This document shows, piece by piece, positions 22,719 through 35,862 of a DNA stretch of 64,000 bases. The translations under genes and the position numbers were made by a program. Each line of letters opens with the position of its first letter. Within the stretch, counting starts at the first letter, position 1. Origin of the DNA: Amaurobius ferox (Eukaryota > Arthropoda > Arachnida > Araneae > Amaurobiidae); NCBI GenBank assembly GCA_951213105.1, contig OX578136.1, positions 152,788,678-152,852,677 on the forward strand. The letters run 5' to 3'. A model generated the notes under the pieces. That model worked only from the letters and a program-made list of their open reading frames with translations. It was not told the DNA's origin and ran no database searches.

Positions 22719-23287
22719 AAGTTAAAATCAATTAATATGTCTCTAAGTATATGAATAATTTAATTCCTTAACTTGGGTAAATAATGCACATTGGGAATAT
22801 CCGAAGTCAAGTATATTGTGCACTTGCTTATTAAGTGAGAGAATTAAAAACAAGAAATTTATGAAAGAACCTTTATATAGTGGCAAATGGTGTACACATC
22901 ATTTTTGATGAACTATTAAGCATTTTTATTCTCCTTAATTTTGCTTACTTCGTACAGTCCTATTAATTTAGGTAAAAATCTGTGACATCTTTAACCGAAT
23001 GTGGAAGTCCTTAGTGAACCTCCTCTGAAATTTGGTTCTAAATTCATATCACTCATCATCCGATCTCTATCTATAGTCAATCCTGAAAAATAGATATTTC
23101 ACGTAAAATGAAAATTTTTGAACCAGAAATTGAATAACGAACCGGAAGTGGAAATCCTTAGTACCCCCCCCCCCCAACCCTCTCCGGAATTGGATGCTGA
23201 ATCTATATAAATAATCTTCCTTTATAGCAGATCCTGATAAATAGATATTTCAAAGAAAACGTTTTAGTAGAAATGTATGTCAAAATT
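22719..23287. repeat. Imperfect tandem duplication of about 150 bp
   Basis: From about 22985 two units follow one another. Each contains GGAAGT or AGTGG-like CCTTAGT, then a GAATT/AAATTTGG block, then TCAATCCTGAAAAATAGATA or GCAGATCCTGATAAATAGATA followed by TTTCA. No gene is seen in the rest of this interval. Confidence 0.5.
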
Positions 23288-23300
23288 TTACTAGTAATAC

Positions 23301-23538
23301 TTTTTTTTTTTTTTCAAATGGCCAGGCACTTTGACCTTCGTCATTCGCCTTTATTACAACGGCCAGAGTGTGAACCATTTAGCCGTCCATTGACGTTGCC
23401 CCGGGCGCACCAGAGGGGGGCGGATCACATTGCGCCCACAACACAAACATCCATGCCTTACGTGGGGCTCGAACCAACAACGTGGCGGTCGAGCTATTGC
23501 TACGGAAACGCTTGCCACCACTCGACAACCACGTCGGC
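23301..23538 (-). repeat. tRNA-derived SINE with 14-bp TSD
   Basis: On the minus strand a tRNA-like head reads GCCGACGTGGTTGTCGAGTG, resembling a type II (Leu/Ser) tRNA A box, and then a B box GGTTCGAGCCC. A short body and an A-tail (plus-strand T's at 23301-23314) follow. TTACTAGTAATACT flanks both sides (23288-23301 and 23539-23552) as a perfect target-site duplication. The duplication and A-tail show LINE-mediated insertion. It differs from the CAA-tailed SINEs elsewhere in the window. Confidence 0.85.
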
Positions 23539-23550
23539 TTACTAGTAATA

Positions 23551-24133
23551 CTCTGATGTGGACAGCACATGGCTTTCCTTATACACTCATATTTAACCCT
23601 CCCGTATATTCCGTAATAGATTCATTTAAATTTTATCGTACAAAATAACACCTAAAATAAATGCTTACTTGAAATTATATCCACTTTAAAGTTATAAAAT
23701 AATTCATTTTCTCATCCAGCGATTTAGCGAATTTTAAAAGGGTGCTAAATTGCCAAAAGGAAATCCAAGCAAATGAAATATCTCAAAAACGGTTTGTCTT
23801 AGAGTAATAAGATTGTCCTCATTATTCGTTTTTGCGGCAAAAAAATTCAGTAGGAAAAATACATTTAACTAATACTTTCAGCATATTTAGCCTTTTATTT
23901 CAGATTTTGTCAATTTTTGTGAAACTTAACAACCAAATTTCCAGAAATTTCTTCGAATAATTTCTGAGTTAAATGGATACATACATTACCCATAGCGTTA
24001 TACAGAGAAATACACGCACAAGCGTGACACTAAAACAGTGTAAGTATTTCTAAATCTGTCTAAAACTCGGCTTGAAATTTTCGACCCTTTTTCAATACTT
24101 TTTTGTTTGCATTACCATGCATTGTAGGGAAAG
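23551..24133 (-). repeat. Family A/D element, diverged minus-strand copy
   Basis: Its 3' terminus reads CTGATGTGGACAGCACATGG and CTTTCC at the left. Its 5' terminus at the right is a foldback around CATTACCATGCATTGTAGGG AAAG. Internal blocks are strongly diverged. The SINE at 23301-23538 inserted immediately beside its end. Confidence 0.6.
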
Positions 24134-24236
24134 TACAACGGAGATTGTTTAGAAAGAAAAACATTTTATCAAGTAATTATGATCTGCTAAATGTTAAGTT
24201 TCTCAAACTTAATGAAAGCTATCAACACTTTATTGC

Positions 24237-25915
24237 TTTCCATGCAATACATGGCAATGTACAAGGAAAGTATTGAAATCATGTCGAAAATAGCAAATCG
24301 AATTTTTGACAGGTCTACACATTTTGAGCACTCTGGACCAGGAAAACACTATTTTTGGAATGAAGTGTGGCTGAATGTGTGTCTATATATTCAATGTATG
24401 TATCCACTCTAACTCAAAACTAATTGACCAAATTTCATAAATTTTGGTAGCAAAGTAACTTGTGCGTTACTCTTATGCTGATTGAAGTTTGGTACGATTC
24501 GGGGAAAAAAACCTGCCTATTTTTGCGAAATGGCCCGCAAAAATTGTATATATCCACTCTAACTGATAGACTAATTGACCAGATCTCCCGAAATTTAACA
24601 GATAAGTCGCTTGTGTGTTACCACAGGGCTGGTTAGATTTTGGTATAATTCAAAGAAAAAATAATCTAACTATTTCTTTTTTTTTTCAAAATGGTTCACA
24701 AAAATCGCCAAGTTCTAAAATGAAATATTACAAATATATCAATTACTAGCAGCGATTACCCGGCATTACTCGGGATTTACGATGCAAAACTCTGATAAAA
24801 ATTACACAGGAACATTTAGGACCGTGAATCTTATACATTGTTTTTTCACTGTGAAAGAAGTAAATCCAATGCATTATGTAAGGGAAAAAAATGGATCTGA
24901 TGAGTCACTCTTTAGGCAATGAGAATCATTAGATCATACATACATACTTTTCTTCTTTATATATATAGATAGATAGATAAATGTTTTTATATTCATTTAT
25001 TTATTATTCAAATTAATAAAATTTGTTGAGTAAGCCTGTGAAAAATAAACCATGGTGATAGAGTTTCCATTTAAATTCATATTTCAAACATGCGATTTTC
25101 AAAAGGGACTAATACGTTCAAGAAACTCCCACAAAACTCAAAGATTTAATTGACTTTCACGTTTTAAATCAAAGATTTCCAACCGTTTTCGTTGGGAATC
25201 ATGGAGTTAGAGAGCAAAACTCCTAGGAAATAGTTTCGTTTTCCATTAATATCTCGACAATCCTTGGTCTTAGAAACTCGAAACTTAGATTAAATTTTAA
25301 GTGGGGCTATTTCAAAACTACTCACCAAATTTAATCAAATTCCGTTCAGCCGTTTTCCAATGATGTTGGATCATACATACATACATACGTACTTTTCTTC
25401 TTTATATATATAGATATGCTTGTTTTATGCGTCATTTTTAACGATGAAAAGAATAAGGCCAACCCCAATACTAAGATGGACCATTCTCGGAATAAGTTTT
25501 TTTTTTAATTTTGAGGAACTGAAGACTTTTTTACTGTAGTTAAACAATTTAATGAAATTTATTCACATTTAATTGTTGCGCCCCTTGTGGGTTATCCTGA
25601 TACTGATTAGATTCTGACATGATTCAGAAAAATATAACCGACAAATGTCCCGCAAAGGTCACGAAAATCTGAACTAAATGACTAAAATTGTGAAATAAAT
25701 TAAATAAATAATTGTGCTTCATGTAGTTTTTCACAATAAAGCGAATCAGACTGACCCCATGAATTTAAGATAAACCGTTCTCGATATATTCTACTTTTTA
25801 GGAATCTTGAAGATTTAAAGTGCCTTAAGTTACCAAATGCAGCAAAAAATGCATTAAAAATACAAAATGGATATAATATCGCAAAAGTATCCATGTTATT
25901 TAACGTAATTAAATT
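24237..25915 (+). repeat. Family D element, split by a nested insertion
   Basis: The family D landmarks are present: a CTTTCCATGCAATACATGGC foldback start, GTATCCACTCTAACTCAAAA and GACCAAATTTCATAAATTTT. They stop near 24744 and resume at ATGCTTGTTTTATGCG (about 25415) in register with copies at 51.3 and 57.5 kb. The 3' end is lost. It is non-coding. Confidence 0.75.
24745..25414 (+). repeat. Element inserted in family D (ends TTTATATATATAGAT)
   Basis: The inserted DNA starts at TAGCAGCGATTACCCGGCAT and ends at TCTTCTTTATATATATAGAT. A second such terminus with CATACATACATAC lies internally near 24935-24970, so two related termini are present. It resembles 3' tails of widespread non-LTR or MITE families, but I cannot assign it. 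Confidence 0.55.
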
Positions 25916-26295
25916 AAATTCCTCTTTTGGAATTCGGGTTTGTTGGTTCCCTCGCACTGACGAACAGGATCCAGTGTGGCTTCGAAACAGCTGTGCGCAG
26001 CATTATTATTTTATTTGTACTTATACACGTTGCTCAAGTTTTAGAAATGTTATTATCCTTTGAACTTTTGTATAGTTTTCTTATTTTTGCTAATTTGTAT
26101 CTTTCAATTGTCAGTTATTTGATTCCATTGATGTTGGTTACTTCGGAGAATATGTTCGCACTTTTGATTGTTTTTTTTCGCTCATATTTTGGGAAGATTT
26201 ACATCTGAATTAGTTATGTTTAATTGGTTTTGCTTTCTCATCCTTCCCACCGTGTTGGCTGGATTTTCTGCTTGCAATCTGATTTTGTAATATGT
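25916..26295. other. Intergenic stretch, no gene recognised
   Basis: An open frame of 93 codons (25927-26208) is hydrophobic, but it has no start-site support or homology that I recognise. Confidence 0.4.
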
Positions 26296-26401
26296 AATTA
26301 TTATTATTATTATTATTGTTATTATTATTGTTGTTGTTGTTATTATTATTATTATTAGTATTATTGTTATTATTATTACTAATTTTAATTTTAATATTAT
26401 T
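26296..26401. repeat. (ATT)n/(GTT)n microsatellite
   Basis: This is a run of ATT triplets interspersed with GTT. On the minus strand it creates a poly-Asn open frame that is not a gene. Confidence 0.95.
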
Positions 26402-27188
26402 TACTGGTTTTAATAAATGCGTATCCCGATCTACCCTTTCGTGCTGGAAGGGCCTTTCCCAGCCATCCTCCATGTTGCTTTAAACCAGATGGTATGAGTA
26501 TACCACTATCACAAATATTTATTAGCGCAAATGAGCAGAATGCATTACATTTTTCACCGTGACTGACCTGTTGTCAACTTTAAGAAAAATGGTTATTTTT
26601 TTACATTAAAATAATATTAAACGAACGAAATTTCATAAATAGATATTTCTTTCATTCTGGTTTAGTTGTATATAAACAATGTGCAATATAAATGCGTTAG
26701 AAAATTCAGTGGAGCTTCGAGCCCCATACATTTATATTGAAAAATTCTCGTATCAAAAAACTATAAAAACTCCGACTAGATCGAAGTTTACGATCTATAA
26801 TGTTGATTGCTATGATACAACGCAGATTGTACTTGACTTATCTTCTTTCCGCTTCAATAAATAAAACGGAAACGCCCTATAAGCTTTGGAAAAGAGGACC
26901 CATATATTGCCATTAAAAGAACCGGAAGATATGCCCACAGCTGGAAGTCTGTCGATGACGTCACAGCTTTGGTTCATTACGTAGATTGAGTATATTTAAA
27001 AGCGAATGAAGCAAAACGTTTATAGATCACTTAAGGTGGCTTTTAGCATAATGACAATGAAAATTTTGATCCATTTTATAGTTTGGAAGACTTCGTAAGT
27101 GTTTTCCATATGAGTCAAAATCGCAATCAACAGACATATTGTCAGATCATCCAATAGATGTAATGACTGAAACCATGACCATATATTA
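26402..27188. other. Intergenic stretch, no gene recognised
   Basis: This is unassigned sequence with no supported feature. Confidence 0.5.
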
Positions 27189-27535
27189 GGAGCGGGATAT
27201 CCCAGTGGTTAAAGCACGGGGATTGCACTCCGAGGACCCGAATTCGATTCCAGGAGCTGCCCAAATTATCCCCGTGTCTACGCAGAATACGGATAACCTG
27301 AGGGTAAGGAAGTTACTTCCGAGAATTTAGTGGCAGGTGAAGAAGGGTAAGGTCCTAGTAGATATCATTCCCATTGACACCCGGTCTAAATTGGATGGAG
27401 AGGAAAACTGAGCTAAATTGTATGAAAAGAGCGCATTGTGATCCGCCTCTGGTAGTGTGCAGTGGAAACGTTTGATGACCGCAAAATGGCTCCCTCTTTA
27501 ACCGCTATAAGCGGATATTATAATTCAAATTGACT
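27189..27535 (+). repeat. tRNA-derived SINE, second copy
   Basis: The A box reads TATCCCAGTGGTTAAAGCAC and the B box GAATTCGATTCC. The body shares GAAGGGTAAGGTCC and CCGGTCTAAATTGGA with the SINE at 8275-8560 (GGAGGGTACGGTCC, TTCCAATCTAAATTGGGA). It belongs to the same superfamily but is diverged. No flanking duplication was found. Confidence 0.65.
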
Positions 27536-28317
27536 AACCATTGGGAAAAAAAGTATCATGTATTTAACCTATGTAGGCTTTATTATTTTCCGCAATATTT
27601 TTGACGAAATCAGCTCAACCAGTTAGTTAAGCTGTACTTTAATTCTCGTCTGCCACGCTTTAGCCATAAGGTCAAACCTCAACACTACCAAATTGGTAAT
27701 TTTTCATGCTTACTATATATATGTTGTACGCATCGTACTTTTGCAACGAAGTATCAATTTTTTTTTACGATTTTGGATTTTATTCTTTACTTCCCTTACA
27801 GTACTTAGGAAAATTTAAAAGAGAAATATTGTGATGAGGTTTAAACTCCTACTTTCGGATTTTGATGCAAGTTCACGGAACCTGGAATTTCATCGAAATC
27901 ATGGAATTTGAACACAAGATCTAAAGGCATGTGTTGTATATGCCCGATTTCCTCATTATCATTATTCAGACTTTAAATTAACTGAAATATAGCTCAAATC
28001 GACTTTCTCATGCAAGAAATCCATTTTTAAACAGCTTGCACTTTTCTTCTAATTTTACAAGAAAATATTTATAAAATATGTATCGTTACTCCAAATTATC
28101 CCAATTATAGCATGTTAACCTTCATTTTAAAGGGCTTTAAAAATCTTTTGATTGATAACAAATTTGATAATGTACCCCTCAGAGAGTAACTCCAAGGAGG
28201 CTATAATAACGTCATGAACACAAATTTTGTATCGTTCTGTTTGTTCACTAAGTTTTGTTTGTTCACTACAATTGTTGAAACTATTATGTTTCATAAGACA
28301 AGAGAAGAAGCATTAGG
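27536..28317. other. Intergenic stretch, no gene recognised
   Basis: No feature is supported. Confidence 0.5.
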
Positions 28318-29088
28318 TGGAACTTTACATCAGTTTTAGAAGATTTAGATTTTGTAGATGGCATCGTTCTTTTGGTCTCTACATTTTGTGATCTACAACA
28401 GAAAACTAATGGCCTTAACAAGTTTGCTAAAACTACTGGTTTACAAATCAATAAAAGTAAAACAAAAGTCTTAAGAATTAATGAAAAAACTTCTGAAAAT
28501 GTAAAATTAGATGATGAATCCATTGAAGATGTAAATAGCTTCACTTACCTTGGTGTACTGGTGAACAAGAAGGATGGAACAGATGAAGAAATCGAAATAA
28601 GAATTGCAAAAGCTCAGAATTGTTTTAAAAAACTAAATAAAATATGGAGAACAACTAACCTTAATTTTAAAACCAAAATCAACCTTTTTAATTCCTTAGT
28701 GAAAAGCGTTTTACTATATGGAGCCGAAACATGGAAATTAACAAGGAGCCAATGCAACAAGTTAAATACCTGGCAGACTAATTGTCTGAGGAAAATTGTG
28801 GGAGTATTTTGGCTTTATGTTGTTACTAACACTAAACTCTACAAGAGTACTGGAGAGGAAGCAATTGAGATGGAAATAAAAAAACGTAGATGGAAATGGA
28901 CTGGACATGTCTTAAGAATGCCGCAGCATAACATCTCTGCTGCGGCACTTACTTGGGCGCCTGAAGAAAAAAGATCTCGGGGTTCACCCAAGCTAACTTG
29001 GAGGAGACTGGTAGAACAAGAGAGAAATTTGATGGGATGGGCGAGCTGGTCAGAAGTAAGGACTGAGGCACAGGATCGACCAGGGTAG
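28318..29088 (+). pseudogene. Non-LTR retrotransposon reverse transcriptase, 3' fragment
   Basis: The readable frame starts with WNFTSVLEDLDFVDGIVLL, the end of the polymerase palm. It continues with GLQINKSKTKVLRIN, SFTYLGVLV, SVLLYGAETWKLT and the tail KKRRWKWTGHVLRMPQ then WAPEEKRSRGSPKLTWRR. This C-terminal pattern is common to a LINE group in invertebrates whose clade I cannot name securely. The usual FADDI catalytic motif reads FVDGI, so the second catalytic Asp is lost. Everything 5' of the palm is missing, as expected for a 5'-truncated insertion. A GATGAT/AATGATAATAA microsatellite at about 29130-29155 probably marks the 3' tail. Confidence 0.85.
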
Positions 29089-29155
29089 TGACGCAAGCTG
29101 AAGGCCTTATGTACCACTGGGCACGATGAGTTATGATGATGATAATGATAATAAG

Positions 29156-30201
29156 TTTCATGATTAAGCCATAAATAACCCTTTTTGTGTATGATTAAAT
29201 CAAATTTTGCCCTGTGCTGCCATGTTAAGAAAAATATAAAATTTCGAATCAATTTCAAAGTTTGCGCTCGAATTTCAAAAAAAAAAAAATCTATCAACTT
29301 CCGGAATTTTCGTTAACAAAGCCACAAATAAGGTTTTGTGCAAATCCATTAATATTTGTGGCATATTTGTGTTCACAAGAAATCCACCACAGACAAGACG
29401 GAAAATCACTCCGGAAAATAGTTAAAACGCGTTCAGGAGGGCCTAAAACATATTTTGGCATCAAAATCATGAAGTCGAAAATTTTTGTGAAAACAATACT
29501 CTCTCTGTACTACGTATGAGAAAGTTAAAATGAGCTTTGTTAAAAGTTATCCCTGATGAATATATCAATATCCTTATTACTTCTTAAGATGGTTCGCTTT
29601 CTTATTTAACTTTCAGGTGGTAATCTTGAGCAGCTCCTTTACTTAACAATCTATTAACAGATTTTCGCCTGACTGAAGCATCGTTTAGATGAAAAATAAA
29701 ACAAGTTAAAATGTCTATCCTGTTTAATATCCACCTGTTCATCATTCGTGTTCGATACTGCAATCAACTTAATGCGTTTAGGAGCTTAAAACATATAATG
29801 TCATCTACCTGTAGGGCGTCCCATAATGTCGTTTGAGGGGCAATAACAGCTAATTTATGAGCATATATGCAGAGGAGGTGGAAGCAAAAAAATAAAAGTC
29901 AATTTGTATCGAACAGCAAACTTTTCGCTCCGTTTATGGGAAGTTACTAAGGTGATGGAAATTTGCTCAACGGAAGAGAATGGACTGCGTAACGAATTGA
30001 TTGAACTTTATTTGATAAATTAGGAACGGTTTCCTAATGGGATTTTTAAAAACTGTTGCAAAATTCACATCTTATATGTATGTTTTTTTTTATGATTTCT
30101 AGAATAATTATTCACTGCATTTTATATCTCTGTTATATAAAAGTTTCAAATCTTTCAAAAATTTGAAATGCAGTGCATGCATATCGGTTCGAATTCTAAC
30201 T
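29156..30201. other. Intergenic stretch, no gene recognised
   Basis: Near 29812 a TGTAGGGCGTCCCATAATG word resembles a mariner terminus, but I found no partner or transposase. The rest is unassigned. Confidence 0.4.
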
Positions 30202-30908
30202 GAAAATCTGAAGTGGGCAGCACATGACTTTTCCTGCAGACTTATATCCACGTTCTCTTTATTTTAATTAAATTTAATTCACTTTCAATTCAATTTTCGT
30301 TCTCATTTGGCAACTGGACTTATTTTCAAAGGTGGCGTAGAGAAAATACGAAGAAACTAAATTATCTCGAGAACGGCTAGTCCTAGTGTAATGGGGTTGG
30401 TTTTATTCTTTATTGAGCATACGTAGTTTTTTATTTTAAATTTTGACAATTTTTGCGGACCATTTTGTAAAATAAGGCAAGTTATTTTCTCCGAATCGTA
30501 CCAAAATCTAATCAGCACCAAGGGGTCCCACAAGCGACTTATCTACAGAATTTTTTGATATTCTGCTCATTAGTTTTTTAGCTAGTGTGGATACAGGCAA
30601 TTTTTGCGGGCGACCATTTAGCAAAAAAGACGGGTTTTTTTTTATCACGAATCCTACTAAAAACTAATCAGCACCAGGGTCACACCCAATAGACTTACCT
30701 ACCAAATATTATGAAATTCGGTCCATTAGTTTTTGGGTTAGAGTGGATACATACATTGCAGAGACAGACACACACACAGACGTCACGCTAAAAATAGTTT
30801 TTTCGTATTCTAGGGGTCTCGAAACGTGTAGATCCGTCGAAATTCGAATTGTGATTTTCGGTATGATTCCAACACTTTCCCTATACATTACCATTTATTG
30901 CAGGAAAA
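30202..30908 (-). repeat. Family D element, minus-strand copy
   Basis: On the minus strand it starts near CTTTCCCTATACATTACC in plus-strand reading at the right, carries ATCCACTCTAACCCAAAAAC and repeated GCAAAAATTG blocks, and ends at AAAAGTCATGTGCTGCCCAC on the left. It is about 0.7 kb, similar to the copy at 51349-52111. Confidence 0.8.
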
Positions 30909-32188
30909 ATAAAAATTATCAATAATCCTAACAAATAAAGCCCGGAAATTAAGGCAAAGTGCCTTTAAATGCGCTTTATTGCCGTTTTAGTCTCATATTT
31001 GAAGAAAATGACATTCTCATGTTTATAATGCCTTTTTTGGCCGTATTTTGTTTTGCTTATATTGGTCTCAATTTATTTTATATATATATTATTTTTCCCT
31101 ACAAAATCACGGTTGAACTGTGGGACATAAATTTCCGCATAGAAAATAGAATATTTTTCGAATGGGGTGCTCTCTTGCATTGTATTGTTAATAATTTAAA
31201 TGAGGAAGAATTTAGCTCAATACGAATTTATTAAACTAGCAAAAGTCGGGCTAGCACGTATTAAGTATATGCGCGTTGTGAAAAAATATAACTTAAAATA
31301 TAACTTCAAATTATAACTTAATGTAACAAATATAAATTATGGAATTAGAAGTTATAAAAAAAAATCTATATTTGCGAATCCTAATACAAAAGAGCAGAAG
31401 CTTTTAAAATTTGAATTGCAAGTTTCACAAATTGAAATACAAGAAAACAATAGAATCAAAGTAACACAATTAAATCACCAAAACGTATTTCATAAATTTG
31501 CGTTTTATTATTGTATGTATCATGACGGTAAAGGGTAACTCTCTCTAACTACATATCGTTACGTTCTTCTAGCAACCGTGTGAAAAAAATACGGTAGTGA
31601 AGCTTAGTATTGGACTCATTTTTAACTTTTGCGCAATAATGGTTTTTTTTTACACTGTATTTATAGGAAGCGGAGTGAGCATGCACAGTTTAAAATGGGC
31701 ATTTCGCTTTGTTATAGCTGGTTTTGATAATTGAAATGGTGATTATTCTGTAAATCTGCGTACAATTTCACGTATGAATGAAAAATTTTAACGTCCTACC
31801 TCCTACCTATTGTAGTTTTTGAGTAAAAGAGATAACAAAATTCAGACAAATGTTGATGCCGCTCCGTTAGGAATAGAAAATGCACGAGCGGCAAAAGAAT
31901 CTATTCGTTCTTTTATGCAAGCATACTTTTCAAAGTCGACAAAAGACTTATCTCAAAGAACGGGGGAAAGAAACGTTAGTTAATGCCGTGACGTTATAAA
32001 GTGCTGCAATTACTGAAATTAAATCTGTTTCCACAACGGATGGGTCACATAATAAATGAAAAATGTAAGCGAGTTCTTTAATCAAATAATGGCTTGAGGG
32101 AAAAACGTCACTTAAATACTCAAAAGTGATACTGATAATTCAGCTTTCATTGAAATTGATATTTTCAAATAATTAAAAAATTAAATGC
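30909..32188. other. Intergenic stretch, possible hAT debris
   Basis: No intact gene is present. From about 31850 rightward, broken frames lead to the hAT-like fragment listed next. Confidence 0.35.
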
Positions 32189-32266
32189 AATTCTATTACT
32201 TCCGTGGAAGTCGAAAGATCATTTTCGATTCTAAAATACATTCTGCTGTTGTTCCTAAGCTCTTGA
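32189..32266 (+). pseudogene. hAT transposase C-terminal dimerisation fragment
   Basis: The short frame NSITSVEVERSFSILKYIL matches the conserved start of the hAT C-terminal dimerisation domain, where a small-x-x-x-E-R-x-F-S core is nearly universal. It ends at a TGA soon after. The flanking several hundred bases probably derive from the same gene but are too decayed to read. Confidence 0.6.
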
Positions 32267-34891
32267 CCTCGAAAATGCTAGGTCAAGTTCAAAAAATCCC
32301 GCTGCTCATAAAGCAATGAGACTATCCTCTGCTGTCCTCTACTAAAAAATTTAAAGAGGCTCCTGTGCAACCGAGAAGATGAGAGGGAGTAGCCGAGAAG
32401 GAAGAACAGGAACTTCGGACTTCTATCTGCAAAGGTGCTTCACTTGACGGAAGCAGCAACTACTTTCGACAATTCAAAAAAACATCTAGTAATTATGTGT
32501 AACTGCGAAAATAAGTAAGTGATCTGATAAATAATTTTGTAAAATTAGCTCTCTATAAAGTTGAATTTTTTCAAACACTGTTTATTTAATTAATGCCCAT
32601 TTTTGCGGCGTATTTTGACATTTTATTTTGCTTATTTTCCTGCTTATTTAGTAATTTTTACTGTCTGAACTTCCGGGCTTTGCTAATAAGTATCAATATA
32701 TGCTGTACATATATATATATATATTTCATTTTACTAAAAGTATGTGCAGTAACATTCGAAAAATGATAGAAATAAACAAATAACGTCAAAAAAGACACAC
32801 TGTTTGACAAAAATTTCAAAAAGAGTTTTAAAATTACCCCCATTTTTTTACAATTTTGCTTCTACATACAAAGGCAAGTGTAATTTATGTATGGTGTATA
32901 GAAACTTTAAAACAAAGAATTATACAATTTTGATGTTATAATTCACGGGGCAGATTTCTTCCTCGCGCAGTTGAAGAAGTTATAGAAACCACGCCTTTGC
33001 TCATAAATTAATCGTCCCATTCAGTCGAGAATTATTGTGCTCTGCTTACAAACCTACAAACATATAGACAACATTGAGGAAATGGCTAATTAACATGCAG
33101 GGATGCTCAAAATATCTATATCAACCAAAATACGGCAGACGAATTTTTAATCCCACAACACTGCTTTCTATTTACCTGTACCATATAAAGCGAATATTGT
33201 AAGGAAAGGAGAAAGTAAAAAACATCTATATTTTTGAATGAGTCATTTCAAAAGATAAATAAACACCAACCACCGGAGCAACAAAAGGGAAAATTTCTAT
33301 TATATTAAATGCATCAAGTAAGTGAACAACACCTCATCTATATCACAATTGGAAAATATGAAAGAGAATATATTATCCTTTTTCTAAGTGCATTACTTTC
33401 GAACGATTATCGATTCTCAGATCCTATTTCACGATGTCAGCTTCTTTATCAACAGAAACACAAGAGGGGTCAAGCGTAAGAAATGACCTTGGAATGAGAA
33501 ATCAGAACTGATATGAATATGGAATCGATAAAACGAAAAGTTCTATAATACGGCACTCACCCAATGATATTCTCTTTCCCTTCGCAGATTAAAATGCTAA
33601 ATTAGTACGTACTACATCTCAAAATACTGGTAAAGTAATAAAAGTAAAATAACTTTGCTAAAAGCAGCATGTAACACGAAAATAAAAGTGTCGACCGGTT
33701 TCGAAGGCAAGAAATGGTCTTCTTCGTCAGGACACACAAGAAGCGCAACCTTTAGTCGTGGGAATTAGATCGGCAACTGATATAAGCACAGCACACGGGA
33801 CTGAAGCGGGGAAAAGGAATTTCTAACGACGAGTGAAGAAAGAGAGGCAAAAATCCAAGGAGGAAGGAAGGAACAAGATATAGAACAGAAATAATGAGGG
33901 TAAAATACCAAAGAGGAAAGTGAAAGTCCAACGAAGAATTCAAAGCACTTGTTCAGTGAATAAAACTACGAACAAAAGAGCACTATAAAATTAAAAAGGC
34001 AGCAAACCGACTTCGGAGCTACACGAGTAAACCAAACCGGAAATAAAAATAATTTTTTAAATAACAGATTTTTTTCGCGATGTTCTTTTAGCTTCAAAAA
34101 CCATTTCATATTCTACTTATTTTTAGTACTTTTTTAAAATATGCTATTTTTAACTTTGGTTTGATCTTCTCATATAGCTTGCAAAGCCGGTTTGTTGTAT
34201 TTTTTAATTAAATAAGGCTCTTACATTTGTAGTTTAAATCAGCGACCAGTGCTTTAAATCCTTTGTTGGATGAGCACTTTCCTCTTTGGTATTTCACAGT
34301 TCATTCGACACTATTATTGCCTTCGACACTATTAATTTTATGTTGTATGTGTCATTAATCTGCTGCTTTAAGTTATTTTGATTTTATTGGTTTTGTATAG
34401 TTATATATGAATTAAATTTCAGTGTTTTATATCCGTTTCATGCACACAGGGCTTCATTTGACAGGAACACATAGTTTAAAAGTTGTAAGAAACAATAATT
34501 AAAGAGAAAATGAAATTTTTCTTTCTTATTAAGCTAAAAGAGTTCAAACGGTGTAGAATAGAATGACATAAGTATTAAGTAAACCCTGTAATTATAACGT
34601 AAAGAAATTAAACATTAAAGACTCTGTTTTCTGGTGCTCGCTGTATAAAATTGAACTTTTAAACTGCGTTTTCTCAGAAATTTAATTCTTGAAAATTTTT
34701 ATGTTAAAATTGATATAACTCAAGAAAGATTAGAGCCACAGTTATGAAATTTGAGGAAATTTATATATAATATTTATGTTAATTTGCGTTCAAGATTTGT
34801 ATATAAAATTGTAAATTTTAAATTTACAGTGTTTGATAAACGTAAGTATTTCATATGAAAAGAAAGTTTTTTACATTAAAACTCTTTTTTA
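32267..34891. other. Long intergenic stretch, no gene recognised
   Basis: An AT microsatellite lies at about 32707-32725. GACCGGTTTCGAAGGCAAG followed by a mirror-like TGGTCTTCTTCGTCAGG at about 33694-33732 resembles the foldback words found near ends of some retroelements, but no element was delimited. Confidence 0.4.
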
Positions 34892-35862
34892 CTTTCCTTA
34901 TATACATAATGTATAAGGAAAGTATTGTGACAGGGTCGAAAATTCGAATTCGAGTTTTCGAAAGGAGAGCATGTTGCATCCCTGATCACGAATCAAACAT
35001 TTTTGAGGTAATGTCTGTGTGTGTGTGTGTGTGGAAGTATGTGTGTGTGTGTGTGTGTGTGAAAGTATGTATGTGTATGTGTGTGTCAGTGAGACTGTGG
35101 AGACGATATCTGACGAACGAATGGAGCGATTCGAATGAAATTTGGTACAAAAATCACAATCCACGAATACTGGAAACCTATTGTTTTTAAACGTAATCGA
35201 ATGTTCTGAACTCCTCTAAATTTTCAAGTGAAATTTCGAAAAAATCATCCAAAAATCAAAACCTTTAATAAAGTTACGCAAATAGGCATTTCTTATGTAA
35301 TTTTTCCTTAGAAAATGATTGACATAATCTTTAGAACGCTAACATGAACCATTCTCGAGATACTGTACATTTCTCAAATAAATTTATCAAAAAATCCCAT
35401 AAATTAAAAAAAAATATTAACTGTTGAGAAACATGTTCACTTTTCATATGTAATATCATGCAATTAATTTGGTGACACCATTCTCGTGGATCTAGATCTT
35501 TCCATTCATGGGAAAAGATATTTTGAGTAATGCTTCTATATTTGAACGCTAATAGTCCTTTATCTGCTATAAGAATAATTTATTTCTCAGTCCATAACGC
35601 TTGGCGAGATTTTGGCGACGAATTTGGCGGAATGTCGCCAACTTGTCGATATTTTTAATTGTTGCCAAATTAACGAAAATCTCGCCAAATGGATAAAAAT
35701 GACGCTAAATCAATGAAAATGACGACTAATTGTCAAAAATTCAATATCTTGGAAAGAATATAAGTATCTACTATAAGAAAAACTTATTTTTTTTGCTGTA
35801 AAAGTAGTAAATTCATTGCATTATATAAGGAAAGTCATGTGTTGCCCACATCAGAGTTTTAA
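34892..35862 (+). repeat. Family A element, full length
   Basis: All family A landmarks are present: the terminal foldback, GGGTCGAAAATTCGAATTCG, a GT microsatellite at 35012-35083, the TTGGCGA/TCGCCAA cluster near 35601-35700, and the end at CCCACATCAG. It is very similar to the copy at 20652-21600. Confidence 0.9.

Noticed and set aside
23273..23648. Overlapping open frames of 60-90 codons
   Set aside because: They are accidental frames through the SINE and its flanks.
26210..26473. Poly-asparagine protein
   Set aside because: It is a translation of the ATT/GTT microsatellite on the minus strand.
29812..30060. Mariner terminus and short transposase-like frame
   Set aside because: Only one terminus-like word is present and the 22-codon frame matches no transposase motif.
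34898..35190. His/Thr-rich and Val/Cys-rich open frames in family A copies
   Set aside because: They are translations of the GT microsatellite and recur only as shifted versions in other copies.
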